This document shows, piece after piece, positions 21,063 through 32,252 of a DNA stretch of 64,000 nucleotides (its first letter is position 1; every line of letters begins with the position of its first letter). This DNA comes from Conoideocrella luteorostrata (Eukaryota > Ascomycota > Sordariomycetes > Hypocreales > Clavicipitaceae): positions 62,001 through 126,000 of the forward strand of contig JASWJB010000103.1 of NCBI GenBank assembly GCA_032433595.1, given 5' to 3'. The translations under genes were made by a program, and so were the position numbers. The notes beneath the pieces are model-generated. The model saw only the letters and a list, made by a program, of their open reading frames with translations, was not told where the DNA came from and did no database searches.

Positions 21063-22304
21063 TCATCTACTCATCAGTTCGACTCCTCCTCTAACCACTC
21101 CAACCACGGCGCCAGTCTGAACCATTTCGCTCCCGCCACCAGCAACCCGATGCTCAATGTCAGCCAGCCCATCCAGCCAAGAAATCATCACCTCCGGACT
21201 GACCTCCAGCTTGGCAAGCTCCTCGCTCAACGATGTGATAATATCCGCCAAAGCCAAACCCCTCGTGACCTTGAGAGCATTGATCGTGCTCAGACAGCTC
21301 GTGACATCCGAGTTATTTAACAAGGTCGTCATGATCTCTTTGATGGCATCCGGCGGTGGCGCCGCAATGCAGTTGTATATCGTCTCCGTCGTGATCATGT
21401 CGCGCTTGATCTCGCTTTCCGGCACCTTTGGCGCATTCTTCGGCCGAAGCGGCGTGCTCGAGGCATGGCAAGCCTGCAGCACATTCAATGCCCTTCGCAT
21501 GTCTCCCTTGCTCAACTTGACCAGCGCGTCCACCGCCTCCCCTCCAATCTGTACACTCTCCTCCTCGACCACCTTTTCCACCAGGACACGAATATCGCCC
21601 TCTTTCAGAGGACTGAACCTGAACCTGGTGCATCTGCTCAACAGGGCCGGGCTCAGCTTGTGAGAGTAATTCGCGATGATGCAAAATCTCGTGTTCACAG
21701 TGTACTTCTCCATAATTCTTCGCAGAGCCATCTGCGCGGTGTTCGTCATGGCATCCGCCTCATCCAGAATGATGAGCTTATATCCAGCAATGGAACTGGA
21801 TTTCGCAGATGCGCCCATTGTGAAAATTTGCTTCGTGCTTGCAAACGTCTTGATTTGTTCCCGGACCACGTCAATGCCTCGATCGTCCGAAGCGTTGAGT
21901 TCCAGAACCATTTGACGCATGTTGGCGGCTCCGTAGATGCGCCGTGCAAGGGCGAGGATTGTAGATGTCTTGCCCGTCCCCGGGGGACCATATAGCAGGA
22001 GATGAGGCAGGCGATTGGAATCGACGAATTTGTTGATTGTGGCCAGGATGTCTTGATGGCCCGAAACGTCGTCGAGGGTTGCTGGTCGGTATTTTTCGAT
22101 CCTAGAAGGTTTACCAAAGGTCAGAGAGACGCTGAAACTTGCAACGTGAGGCGGGGAACAAGGTACAAACCATGGTAAGCTATCTTCTGCCTCGACGGGC
22201 AAATTCCCTGTGCTCCGCTTGCCCTTTGTGGCCGCTGACGAGAAAATCACGTCCTTTGACGGCGCCGGGGCGTCAACGTCCATCTCATCGTCGAAATCAG
22301 ACAT
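21063..22304 (-). CDS. RFC3: Replication factor C subunit 3 (clamp loader small subunit)
   Basis: AAA+ subunit of the RFC clamp loader that opens PCNA at primer-template junctions; also part of the alternative loaders. Exons 22171-22304 and 21063-22101, intron 22102-22170 (69 bp), 390 aa. Motifs in order: RFC box WIEKYRP (45-51), Walker A GPPGTGKT (83-90), Walker B with DEAD (158-161), sensor 1 FCIIANYSHKL and the SRC arginine finger (200-202). The C-terminal collar ends WLDGLADIEHRVAGG. It corresponds to yeast Rfc3/human RFC5. The intron interrupts the invariant Trp codon of WIEKYRP; it is a multiple of three and stop-free, so an unspliced transcript would stay in frame. A 5' acidic stretch (DFDDEMDVDAPAPS) is typical of fungal homologues. 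Confidence 0.96.
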   Translation of the reverse strand: MSDFDDEMDVDAPAPSKDVIFSSAATKGKRSTGNLPVEAEDSLPWFVPCSPPHVASFSVSLTFGKPSRIEKYRPATLDDVSGHQDILATINKFVDSNRLPHLLLYGPPGTGKTSTILALARRIYGAANMRQMVLELNASDDRGIDVVREQIKTFASTKQIFTMGASAKSSSIAGYKLIILDEADAMTNTAQMALRRIMEKYTVNTRFCIIANYSHKLSPALLSRCTRFRFSPLKEGDIRVLVEKVVEEESVQIGGEAVDALVKLSKGDMRRALNVLQACHASSTPLRPKNAPKVPESEIKRDMITTETIYNCIAAPPPDAIKEIMTTLLNNSDVTSCLSTINALKVTRGLALADIITSLSEELAKLEVSPEVMISWLDGLADIEHRVAGGGSEMVQTGAVVGVVRGGVELMSR

Positions 22305-22910
22305 GTTGCCGCTTGGGGAGGGGGTGTGGAATGGGATGATGGCTGAACGACTAGCTGAGAGAAGCTTGCGCTGTGAGATGGGACGGGACTGGAGTGGCTA
22401 GCGTACTGCTGTGCTGCGTCGGCAATGATGGAAGATTTGTGAAGCTATTCATCCAGCATGGCAGCATTGCATGTGGCGTACACTCGAAAGCTGTGCGGGA
22501 GCAACGCGTTTATCGCGACACAACGTGCCACTCCATTTAAACCCCTGCAACCACCGAAGCGCCAGCGACGTTCCACACGTCAACCTCGACCACGCCCCCC
22601 CCACCAAATCGACCGTTGAGTGCTCCGATGTTCTTCGTAACTAAGGCATGATCCCAATTTGATGCAAATGATGCACATTACGTATTCTAATAGTGATTAC
22701 TATGTACGTAATAAAAATGAACTGTTCATGGGACAAATTTATGTACTGCACCACAAAGTCCGCTCTTACAACTAACTGGCTGGTCATGCGTTGAGCTGGC
22801 AGCCCTGTTAACTAATGACCATATTCCAGGCACACGACGGGCGGCAAAGACGAGACCGACCGGGTACAACGCAACGGCAATCACACATATCACACTCGTT
22901 ACAGTCGTGC
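22305..22910. other. Intergenic region between RFC3 and LCB3
   Basis: About 600 bp with the RFC3 promoter and the 3' end of the phosphatase gene. Nothing else is recognised; the stretch 22660-22740 is AT-rich. Confidence 0.5.
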
Positions 22911-24846
22911 TCATCGTGTCGATAAGTGATTAGTCCCGAGACCGACAAACTCAAACATGATGGGAATCTGCGCTGTTGCAAACCACGCAATTCCTGGCCC
23001 TCAGATGTTAGCGAAATCGTCGGCAACAAGCCGCCATGAAGCGCATACAGGCTCAAGCTTACCTGTGTAGACCACCAACTTGGTCACTACTTCAACGTCA
23101 TATCTCACCCGCGGGCGAACCAGGCGTAAAAACATTTCTTCTTCGTCAAGCTCAGTCTCTTCCGAGACATCGCCATTTACTTCTCCGTTCATAACTACAG
23201 CCTCACCGTCTCCTTTCTCGAATCTCTGGGAATTGCGTGTCTGTATTCCTGATGTCTGAGCACCCTTGTCGGACTGTTCCTCATCCTTGCCCTGGAGGTC
23301 CAAGTTGCTGGACTTGCTCCGTAGGCTTTGATTGCTGCTGATGCTTTCCCGCCGCCGCCGTTCCCGATAGGCAAGTGCCTCGTACGCATCTGCGGCGCTC
23401 TGAGGACCAATAGACACGGAGCGCCCACGCGTTGTAGGATGCCGGATGCCCTCCACCATGCGAGGAAAGTCGGAAGCCTTGGGAAACAGAGTATCCAGGC
23501 GAGACCCAGGAGGAACTGATTTGTACTCACTCGCGGGAGTGAAATAGCGCCGTGGCAAATCCCAACCATACTTCTCCATAAGTCGGAAGAGATGGGGCAG
23601 GAACTTGAGAAGAGCCGGCTTCATTGTTTCTCTCCACGCGAATATGACGAGGACTCCGAACACAATCCTCGCTACATTAATCCACAGTCCCAGAGGTGCC
23701 ACGTCAATAATGCCGTCACCATAGGCATTGGTTTCCCACGGGTCGGAAGCAATCTTGCCATAAGTCCAGGTTCCAAATTCAACACCAATCACGACCCCGG
23801 CGAATGCCACACTGTCATCAAAACAGGGACAGTCATCCGCAGGCTCAGGGTGTATGCGAACGAATACAATGACTATCAGACCTGCAATCGCAGGGGCAAT
23901 CCACGAGCTGGAATGCATGTACGCATCAAACGATGGTCCGTAGTAGAACTCAATGAGGCCAATGCCGGCGCCAATGGCGGAGCCGACAATGACGTCCAAG
24001 AAGCCGTGCATACCGCAGTAGAGCCGGCCAAAGACGATGGATGCGGCGTAAAAGTAGGAGAGGAACTCCAAGATTATCTTGGCGGTCTGAGGCAGAGTGT
24101 TGTCCGGGCTGTGCAGGCTGAAGAGGCCATAAACAGCCACTGAGAGTGCATTGGCGCTGTGCGTCGATGGGAAACCATACTCGAGAGCCGCCGACCCTGA
24201 CATGGTAATTCTATGTAACGGCGGCGAGAGTGGTCGAGGAAGGGAGTAGAAATCTTTGATGAAGCCTGTCCAGAAAACACCTAGAGCAAGCATGTGAACC
24301 AGGCTGGAAGCAACATGTCAGCACATTTATCATCCAGCTGTGGCAAAAGAAGCCTGCCAGCTTTTAAAACAAAAGAGCCAACATACCCCTTGCCAAGAGA
24401 TGCCCATCCGCACCAGAAACATATAGGCAATCCAATCATGAAAAAGGTGTGCGTGCCCAAGTTCGCCGTAATAGCAAAGTAGCTATCGAGAGCGGGCGTA
24501 CGGAGCTTTTCCTGCACCCAAGCCAGATACGGTGTCTCCCATCGAATCAACGGCAAGGCCTGCTGTCGAAGATTGTATCGCCATCGTGGAAGTGCCCTCT
24601 TATCTAGAATCGGGGGTCGCACATCATCAGCCTCGGTTTCGTCTGGATTCCTCTGCGCATCACCCGCCTGACGGCTTCGCCCGGGTCTTTTTCGACTCCC
24701 CGGCACAGCAGCAACTCACAATGGTCAATATTTCTCAATCCTGCGTCTACAACATTATCCGTCTTTGTGGCAGAATATGTTGTCGTCGTCGTCGTCGTCG
24801 TCGTCGTAGTCGGCGGCCGTGGGGCATCTCGTCGCGTGCCGCTCAT
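22911..24846 (-). CDS. LCB3: Long-chain-base-1-phosphate phosphatase (PAP2 family)
   Basis: ER phosphatase that dephosphorylates dihydrosphingosine/phytosphingosine 1-phosphate in sphingolipid turnover. Supported exons: an N-terminal exon ending at 24387, 23063-24303, and 22911-22993. Introns are 24304-24386 (83 bp) and 22994-23062 (69 bp). The PAP2 signature is complete: KDFYSLPRP, the PSTHSAN motif (in GFPSTHSANAL) and GRLYCGMHGFLDV, with several transmembrane helices. The last small exon gives the conserved hydrophobic end GIAWFATAQIPIMFEFVGLG. The 5' end is uncertain: the conserved frame (about 24387-24680) has no ATG, so I join it to an upstream ATG at 24846 that encodes a poly-Thr stretch, through a putative intron of about 86 bp with a weak GTTGTA donor. 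A long Ser-rich loop (about 23240-23480) precedes the last helices. Confidence 0.85.
24779..24807. repeat. GTC/CGT trinucleotide repeat near the LCB3 5' end
   Basis: About nine tandem units on the plus strand. In the proposed LCB3 first exon the minus strand reads ACG/ACA codons, giving eleven consecutive threonines. Confidence 0.8.
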
Positions 24847-25892
24847 GGTAAGAATCGCGAGCAACGAGGGGCCGATCGATGTGCTTTTGGGTCAATGGGT
24901 GAGAATACAAGCTCATATGCCGACATTGAGCACAAAAGGAACGTAGGCGACCCTGCGGGCTGAACGACGAGCAACCAAAGGAGCGATGATGCGAGGGTGG
25001 TGCGAAAGAGAGCAAGTCTTATTAGAGATGCTGCTCTGCTCCGTATTAAACTGACTGACTACCCAGGCACTCCGCAACACAACTAGACGGCGGTAGCATG
25101 AAGAAAATTGGAGACTGGGCTGCCCAGCTAGGCTGAGCCGGCCCCATGAAACCTCGAAGCTGGGGTAAGAGTTCGGAACGAAAGGTTAGTACAAATCGTA
25201 TTCCGTACAAACATGCCGAGTACGTAAAATAAAAAGGCGAACAAAATACTGTGTTTAGAGGGGGGTTTCACACACCCTCGGACCAAATGCACAAAGCTCC
25301 CAGTTTGTTTGTGAACCGTCAAATGTTTCCGTGCCCGTCCGGATTCTGCAGGGTCTGAATCAGACCGTCACATTTAGCCCAGCCCGCGTGGCGGGTGGTT
25401 GTGGTTGCTGCACAGAACTGATAAGCGAGCATCCTACAGCGTCAACAGTGGATCTTTGAGCTGCTGAAACGCCTACGACTGTACGGAGTACTCCGTGCTC
25501 CGTGACTTTGATATAACAATACTATGCATGCCCTTGACTTGTCACTTCTCGCGGGCCGCCTTGCTTGTGGACGACGGTATCTCGAGCTAATTCAGGGGTG
25601 GTTGCATACATGCATTGACACCATGTTGCCTACCTAGTTTGGAGGTCGGCACCGAGTACTCCGTAGTCTGTGGAAATAATTGAAAGCAAGTACTCCCTAG
25701 TATAGAGCTGGTTCAAAGGAAACCAACTCATTTATACTGCCGCCATCCAGCTCACACCTGGACAGCATTGTACCGGATCCACTTTATCTTTCACCTCTCT
25801 CGCACCTGAATACTGCAATACCACATATCATCGAAGCTCAACACCAAGCTCACCTCAACAGCTATCAACCACATTAACCTCAAATCACAATC
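24847..25892. other. Divergent intergenic region with motif cluster
   Basis: About 1 kb between the divergent LCB3 and SDR genes, expected to hold both promoters. TACGGAGTA/TACTCCGTA words lie at 25482-25490 and 25657-25665, with near-matches at 25030 and 25690. A CT/CA-rich leader precedes the SDR start codon. Confidence 0.5.
25482..25497. promoter_or_regulatory. CGG-N6-CCG near-palindrome
   Basis: TACGGAGTACTCCGTG, differing from the 20836-20851 palindrome only at the last base. It holds the same CGG-AGTACT-CCG core, about 400 bp upstream of the SDR start codon. Regulatory function is inference. Confidence 0.4.
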
Positions 25893-27110
25893 ATGCTACG
25901 CCTCTCCGGCAAGCATGCCGTCATCGTCGGCGCCACCGGCACAATTGGCTCCAACATCGCCCGCGCATTCGCTGCTCAGGGAGCCGTTGTCTCCCTCCTT
26001 GGCCGCACAGCTTTCCAGGCTCGATCGAAGCTAGAACCACAACTTACTCCCTACAATGCGCCGGGCTCTTCGCCAGACAATCCGTCTTCCCATCGTTTCA
26101 TCCAGGTAGATGTTGCGGATAGAGGCAGCATAAAGGAGATATTCGGGGGACGTGGCTTACAAGTGAGCACTCTGCATACTCCGTATAGTGAAAGCGCTTC
26201 TCGTGACTGAACCGTTAAATTTGCACAGGAAGGAGAACAAGCCGTTGGGCCGCTTGACATTCTCGTCAACTGTGCGGGTATCTCGCAGACTACGCTTTTA
26301 AAAAGGACACCGGATGAGGAGTTGGCTGGTATTGTTGATACAAATCTTGTGGCTACTATGCTTGTGTCTAAGCATGCAAGGCTGAGACCAAATGGTACGT
26401 GTTGCGTTGCAACTTCTTGTCCGGCAAAGCATGGACCCAAATACCAGGGCTTTTGGCATGAACACTAACGCGCGGCTGTCGACAAAGGCTGCATCATAAA
26501 CGTCTCCAGTCTCATGGCAACAAAAGCCGGTATCGGCGTCACTGCCTACGCTGCTTCTAAAGCAGGCGTGGTCGGTACGTTATCCTTTTTTATGCTTCAT
26601 TCGTCATTCCTACATCTCTTAACCTCGCGTATTGTCTTATCCTAGCTAAATGCCCCTATTTATACAAGCACAAAAACAGCCCCCTGCCCAAAAAAAAAAT
26701 TCACCCCCAAATCTCTTCCGCGGCTAATTAAGCCACTTATAGGTTTCACCCGTGCCCTCTGTCGCGAGATGGCTCCTCGGTCTATCCGTGTAAATGCCCT
26801 TCTCCCTGGTTGGGTAGAGAGCTCCATGTGGGATCGTAAGTTTCTCCTTATAATCAAACCCCAACCCCCCTTTTGGTATCGCCTAAATCTTGAAATGAAG
26901 CCAAAGCGACGAAAAAAATTGCAACCAAGCCAATTGACCCCCCATATTTTAGACCTGAAACCTGAGCTACAGCAGGCCTATCTGAAAGATACGCCGTTAA
27001 ATCGTGTAGCAAATCCCGCCGAAGTAGCCGATGCTGCAGTCTTCTTGGCTACCAATGGATTTGCCAATAACTGCGTGCTCAACTTGGATGGCGGCCTCAG
27101 TGCTACGTGA
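25893..27110 (+). CDS. Short-chain dehydrogenase/reductase, 3-oxoacyl-ACP reductase-like
   Basis: NAD(P)H-dependent reductase; closest in style to the mitochondrial 3-oxoacyl-ACP reductase (Oar1), but the substrate is not proven. Five exons: 25893-26162, 26229-26394, 26488-26574, 26743-26835 and 26953-27110, giving 257 aa. The nucleotide-binding glycine motif is GATGTIG (13-19). NCAG follows in LDILVNCAGIS, the catalytic Ser is in NVSSL (152-153), and Tyr166/Lys170 form YAASK. The end is the classic FLATNGFANNCVLNLDGGLSAT. Introns are 66, 93, 168 and 117 bp. The stop lies only 49 bp from the stop of UBA2 on the opposite strand. No clear mitochondrial presequence is visible. Confidence 0.9.
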
Positions 27111-27159
27111 AGCAGTCACGAAACCACCATCGCGATGATTTCTTGTTCCTTCTTGTTCA

Positions 27160-29887
27160 CTAATCGTCGTCAATGATAATAGCGCCTCCAGCGTCTTGCA
27201 CAACCACAATGTCGTCACCTTCGGTCGCAATCTTGGCTTTCTTGGCCACTGGAGTATCATCACCCGGGTGGGTTCGCTTGAGACCTTTGCTTTCCATGTC
27301 CAAAGATGGTTGAGAGCCGTTGGTTCCATTTCGTAGGGCACCGTTGGCCTCTCCGTTGGTGGCCGCCGATTTTTTGGGTCTTCGAGGAATCTCGGGGCGC
27401 CCTTCAAAGTCTGCCTTGACCGGCTTGTCCTTCTCATCAATGGCACTAAATCACATTTAGATGGCCGTTTCGTCTATTAGCAGTCACATAACATACCTTT
27501 CTTCTATATTGATCACAACATTGACAAACGGTTCATCGTCGTCTTCGTCAATCACAGTGAGAAAACTGCCCCCTTTGATACCTGGTTTAAAAGTTCATTG
27601 TTAGACACTTGTGTGCCGATTGAGCACAAGAGGTACTCACCGAGATCAGATAGCTTCTTTGTTAGGTTGTCCATCTCGTCGGCATCGTACAAGACACCAA
27701 CCACATTGTTGACGACGAATTCTTTCTCGCCAAAGCCAAGCTGGTCCTTGACAATGTCTTCGACCACATCTTTGAGCGTCGCTCTTGAGAAGTCTACCTT
27801 GATACTTGTATTGAGGACTCCGCAAACAGGACACTCTGGATTTGGTTGTCGCAGAGTATCTGGAGCGAGTAATCGAGCCGGTGCAAATGGAGTCAGGAAC
27901 ACCTGTAAAGATGGTTAGTGTTTGGGTCAGGTCGAGAGTTTTTTTTTTTTTTTTCAGAGTGACCCGTACCTCTTTACCCTGATCATAATCCCCCTTGAGG
28001 ACTTTGAACGCTTCCAAAACACAGAGTCCGGCCACTATTGCATTTGTGGTAGCAATGGCAGGGATAATGTTACCAGCCATTTCTTTAATATCGAACCGAG
28101 ACTTTCGATCGATGCCAAAAATTGTTGACCTGATATTGGCACTTGAAGCCACAAAATCCAAGGTGTCCGCATCGTCCTTGTCAAAAGTGATGATTGGCTC
28201 GGGTCCAGCTGGGTCTTTGGCTTTTTTGAGCTCCAGCATCCGCTTGCTTAGCCGGTCGAGACTATCTTTAAATACGACCAGGTTCTCTTCAAGAGTCCAA
28301 ATTCGCTGGTCTTCAACTAGGATTTGATCCTTGGAAGCTACGGCATCAGTAGCTTGGGTGTAAACAGCTTCGTACTGCAGAGATTCAGGCTTCCTCCGCG
28401 ACTTCCACATGTCCTCAACAGATCGCAGTCTTTCAATGTCGCTGTTAAACACCTTGTCAAAAAGCATCTGAGGGAAGTCATCGGTCCCAACCGCATCCCG
28501 GATCTTCTTCAAAGCGTCTGACTCTTTCTTGAGCTCCTCAATTTCATGGACTACATGGCTGGAAGTTAGCTAGCTATGACTTGCAAATTAAAATAGCCAG
28601 GATGGGGCTTACCATTCTCTGCGTCGTCTGAATGGTCAAATGCTGATTCATCCTCGCTTACGCCGAAAATTTCACTAAAGCCAATTGTTAGATCTTGTTT
28701 CCCTAAGGCAGTGCACACCGTAGTTCATACTTTAGTAAATAGCTCTTGCCCCAAACAATACAATGGATTGGTTGGCTTGGTGTACTTCGAATCGTGCAGA
28801 CAGGAAATGATTTCGGCGTTTCTTTTGGTGTGCAGTCGTAGCATGCAGTCACACCCTTCTTGATCACCTGAACCTGGCCATTGAAGCCAGTAGTTCCGCT
28901 TTCAATCAGAGGGACGTCCGCGGCGAGACACATCTTATTGACATGTCGTCTCGCCTCCAGGTTGTCCAGCGCATTAAATACAATGCTAAAGTTCTTGAAC
29001 CAAGGAACAGTAAATTCGCTGTCCTTAATGTTGGTATGATGGGCAACAATCTTGACGTTGGGGTTAAATCTTGCGGCGACGTCTCTCGCAACCTACTAGT
29101 GTTAGTCTCGTCTAATCTTGAAACATGTTCAGACTGAAAGCAGAATTCTATCGTACCAAAGCCTTCGACTTTTTGATATGCTCCTGTCGAAATAGGAATT
29201 GTCGGTTCAGATTCGATAGATCGATAGTATCGAGATCGACGACGTGGACTTCTGCGAAGCCAGAGAGGACGAGGTTTTTCAGTAATTCACATCCAATACC
29301 TCCAGCGCCGACCATCAAGACACGTGCCTACGAAAAACAAAAACGCACAGTTAGCCTGTATTGTACATTTACAAACCCCATGCCTGCCACAACGGCAACG
29401 GCTAGGGACCTGTGGCGCCATGGATGAAATGCTGTCTGTCCGCAGCACGTCGGCTACACAGTCTCGATTCACACAGGTATGGGAAACGGTCGGGAATTTT
29501 TCGAAAGATGGGTGCTTGGCGTACCTGTTTCACGGAAGAGTTCAATGATGCGCCGAGCGACTGGTAGTTGTACCGGTCTCGCGCCATAGCCCGCGGTCGC
29601 TGCTTCGCTGCAGAACTCTGTTGATTCGGGATCGGTTGCTGGCTCTGCGCTGAAGCTTGCGCACTCTGGATCTCGTGGGATTGGGAAGGTTGCAACTGTT
29701 GCTGAGGCAGTAATTTCTGCTGGTCTGTGGTGTTGGTCGTTGGGCCAGCTGTTGGAGCTGCAGCGGAATCAACAGGAGCAGCTGCACCGCCGGCCGCACC
29801 AACTGCACCGGCCGCACCAGCTTGCGCGGGTGCTGGGGCAGCAGTCGGTTGCTCGACAGGTTCGTTCGGTGGGGTCTGGTTCTCCAT
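27160..29887 (-). CDS. UBA2: SUMO-activating enzyme catalytic subunit Uba2
   Basis: Forms the SUMO E1 with Aos1; adenylates SUMO and carries it as a thioester. Eight exons: 29525-29887, 29157-29327, 28731-29092, 28613-28674, 27970-28550, 27641-27902, 27497-27581 and 27160-27445, total 723 aa. The nucleotide-binding motif [12 protein letters not shown] starts at residue 128; zinc ligands CYDC and CPVC are present; the catalytic cysteine is Cys277 in PVCTIRSTP. The ubiquitin-fold domain follows CPVCGV. The C-terminus is basic (KKAKI) and then shows two hydrophobic-acidic SUMO-interaction-like motifs ([15 protein letters not shown]). Residues 1-100 are an Ala/Gln/Pro-rich extension; a second in-frame ATG (29587, MARDRYN) matches the usual family start and would place the catalytic residue at 177, the yeast number. 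Either start is possible. Confidence 0.95.
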
Positions 29888-30711
29888 GGCCAGTATCGCC
29901 GGCAATCTTGAAGAAATCAATTCGATGACCGAAGGGACGACGTCGCTACTCGGTTGGAGAATAGGGCATGCGACGTCTTGAGGATGGAGGGAACAGCGGA
30001 CGTTGACCGTGTCTCTTTGGGACCCTGCCGACACTGCTGGTGGTTCCAGCTGATTGACCCTTACGATGACGGCGATGAGTTGCGACCAATGGGACGGAGT
30101 CGGAGATGTCAGGGATCCAAGGGGAACGGATCCTAGAGACAAAATCCAAACCGCTAATTGGCTGCCTTGTGCTAAGGTTGTCTCCTCTCGCGGCTGCAAT
30201 ACGCAGATAGCGTGCAGGATGTTGCACAGCTGGTCACGACCATGCAAACTAAAAGTTAAGTACGGAAGTCTTGACAAAATCATACACCAGTCGGCAGCCA
30301 GGAAGTGGTGACATGCTTTGGGGTCCGGTTTGCTTTGCACATTCCGCTATGTAGTCGTGTCCGTATTCAGTTGTGTACTGCCTGGGTATGTACTGGCTGC
30401 GCACTGCTCCGTTATACGTAAGAACGTAATAGAGATACTTCATACCCTGTCCCAGCCCAGCTAAGCCAATTTAGCACGAGCAACGCTTATTGGGCCGCTC
30501 AGTCACTCGACGCAAAGCCAACTTGAACTTTTTTTGGGGGGTCTTGAAACACCGCCAATTCATTTGTTATACCAACCACGCTCTTTCGTTTCCACTTGAG
30601 TTTATGTCGTTCACATAGCTTGTAGTTGCATGTTTCTATCTGTTCTCCTGCGTTAACCAGACATTTCATCTCAAGTTTCTCTCACTTGCTGCCCGTGACT
30701 CACCTCCAAAA
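29888..30711. promoter_or_regulatory. Divergent UBA2/QNG1 intergenic region
   Basis: About 820 bp between two divergent start codons. The UBA2 reading frame stays open upstream to about 30340 without family-like content, so it is taken as leader or promoter. A T/G run (30531-30540) and CT-rich sequence near 30660-30705 precede the queuosine gene. No TATA box is obvious. Confidence 0.45.
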
Positions 30712-32024
30712 ATGTCATCTGACGATGAAGCGGATCCTGAACTCCTTGAGCTGCTTCGCCAGCACTTGCAGGGCAAATTGGCCGTTGAACAGGAAGAAGC
30801 CGACACTGGGGTTCTCGAAGGAGCTGAATATGTCTACGACCAAGGCATAGATATCGCCATTGACATGCAGGCAACCAAAAGTGCTGCCGAGACAATATAC
30901 TCCCAGATGCAAGAGAAGCATTATTCCACAGCGACGTGGGCGGAGCACGATTTGCATCCCAAGGCAAAAGATGAAAGTACAGTAGCCTTTATTTTCACCA
31001 TGGATCTCCTCAACTTTTCGTTTTGGTCCGAATTGCCCGATGAAGAAAGATTTGCCATTGAGTATAAGGGCAAGCAGTGGACTGGGTATTGGAGCCTTGT
31101 TGCAGCTATGCAAAGGGCTTTAGAAGAAGGTTGGCTTTTTTCAGTCAATACCCCGTTTGTATGCCGGTACACTTTCTTTTCATGCTAACACCGTCTTCCA
31201 AGGTATTCCAATCACAGACCCCCACTATTGGCACAATGAGGAAGAGTGCAACTTGGAGTCACTGCGGCACATATTCAGATCATCCACAGACGAAGAGATG
31301 CCCTTGCTCCAGGAACGACTCGACTGTTTGAGAGAAAGCGGGAGAGTGTTCTATGAGGTGAGCGGCCCCCTGCGCTATTTACAACTCGTCATCGAAGGTC
31401 TCATCTAACCCAACTGATTTCAGCGATACGATTGCTCCATCGCCAATGTCATAGATGCTGCCAATGGATCTGCCGCTGAGCTTGTCAACATCCTGGCGCG
31501 GGACTTTTCCTGCTTTCGAGACGAACACAGCTTTGAAGGCAGGAACAGACCGGTTCGATTCTTGAAGCGCGCCCAAATCCTCGTCGCGGACCTTTGGGCT
31601 TGCTTTCAGGGAGAGTCGTACGGCGAGTTTCACGACATTGACAAGATCACCATGTTTGCCGACTACCGCATCCCGCAGATCCTTATTACCCTCGGCGCTT
31701 TGTACTGCAGTCCTCCGGTTGCAGCAGCCATCAAGGACAAGAAGATGTTTAGGTGCGGCGATCGTTGGGAAATGCAGTTGAGAGGTGTGTGTGACTTAGT
31801 TGTCGGTACTGCGGCTTCCCACTGATGAAAAGGTGCTAACCAATTTGACAGCATGCAGTATCTGGTGTGTCGAACTGATACGACGCGAGATCCTACGACG
31901 CCATCCCGGCACGCAGGTCAACGCCATTCTGATTGACTTCTTCTTGTATGACCGGATGAAAGAACTAGAAGCCGCTGGTAATGAGCCTTTTCCTCATCAC
32001 AGAACACGCAGTATATGGTATTAG
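30712..32024 (+). CDS. QNG1: Queuosine 5'-phosphate N-glycosylase/hydrolase (DUF2419)
   Basis: Salvage enzyme that releases queuine from queuosine 5'-phosphate so that eukaryotic TGT can modify the tRNA wobble position 34. Exons 30712-31129, 31203-31357, 31424-31784 and 31852-32024 give 368 aa, a normal length. Recognisable family segments are FIFTMDLLNFSFWSE, the YWSLVAAMQRALEEGIPITDPHYW join across intron 1, NFSCFRDE-like DFSCFRDE, RAQILVADLWACF, ITMFADYRIPQIL and, at the end, INAILIDFFLYDR-like VNAILIDFFLYDRMKE. Intron 1 uses a weak donor (GTTGGC). Divergent from UBA2 and convergent with POLD4, 228 bp away. The assignment rests on the family knowledge that DUF2419 equals Qng1. Confidence 0.93.
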
Positions 32025-32252
32025 CCGGATAAAAATTAGAGTAGACTATGCTCGGGCATACATAGATCATTCTTCACAGTTCGTAGAATCAACATAGAAT
32101 AGACGCCTCATTTATTATACATGGGCAGATCATCAATAAATCACGCAATAAATACACAAATTCTGCAAAAGCAAGCACACGCCGTCTCGCCATAACAAGT
32201 TCCATGATGGCTTCAAAAATCGTAAATGATGTCGGGTTCGTCGCCACAGTGC

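Noticed and set aside
24281..24706. LCB3 starting with a GTG at 24706
   Set aside because: Nuclear genes rarely start with GTG; an upstream ATG with an intron is more likely, though unproven.
29888..30340. Further upstream extension of the UBA2 frame
   Set aside because: Composition changes to leader-like sequence and an ATG at 29887 starts the protein-like part; no splice evidence for going further.
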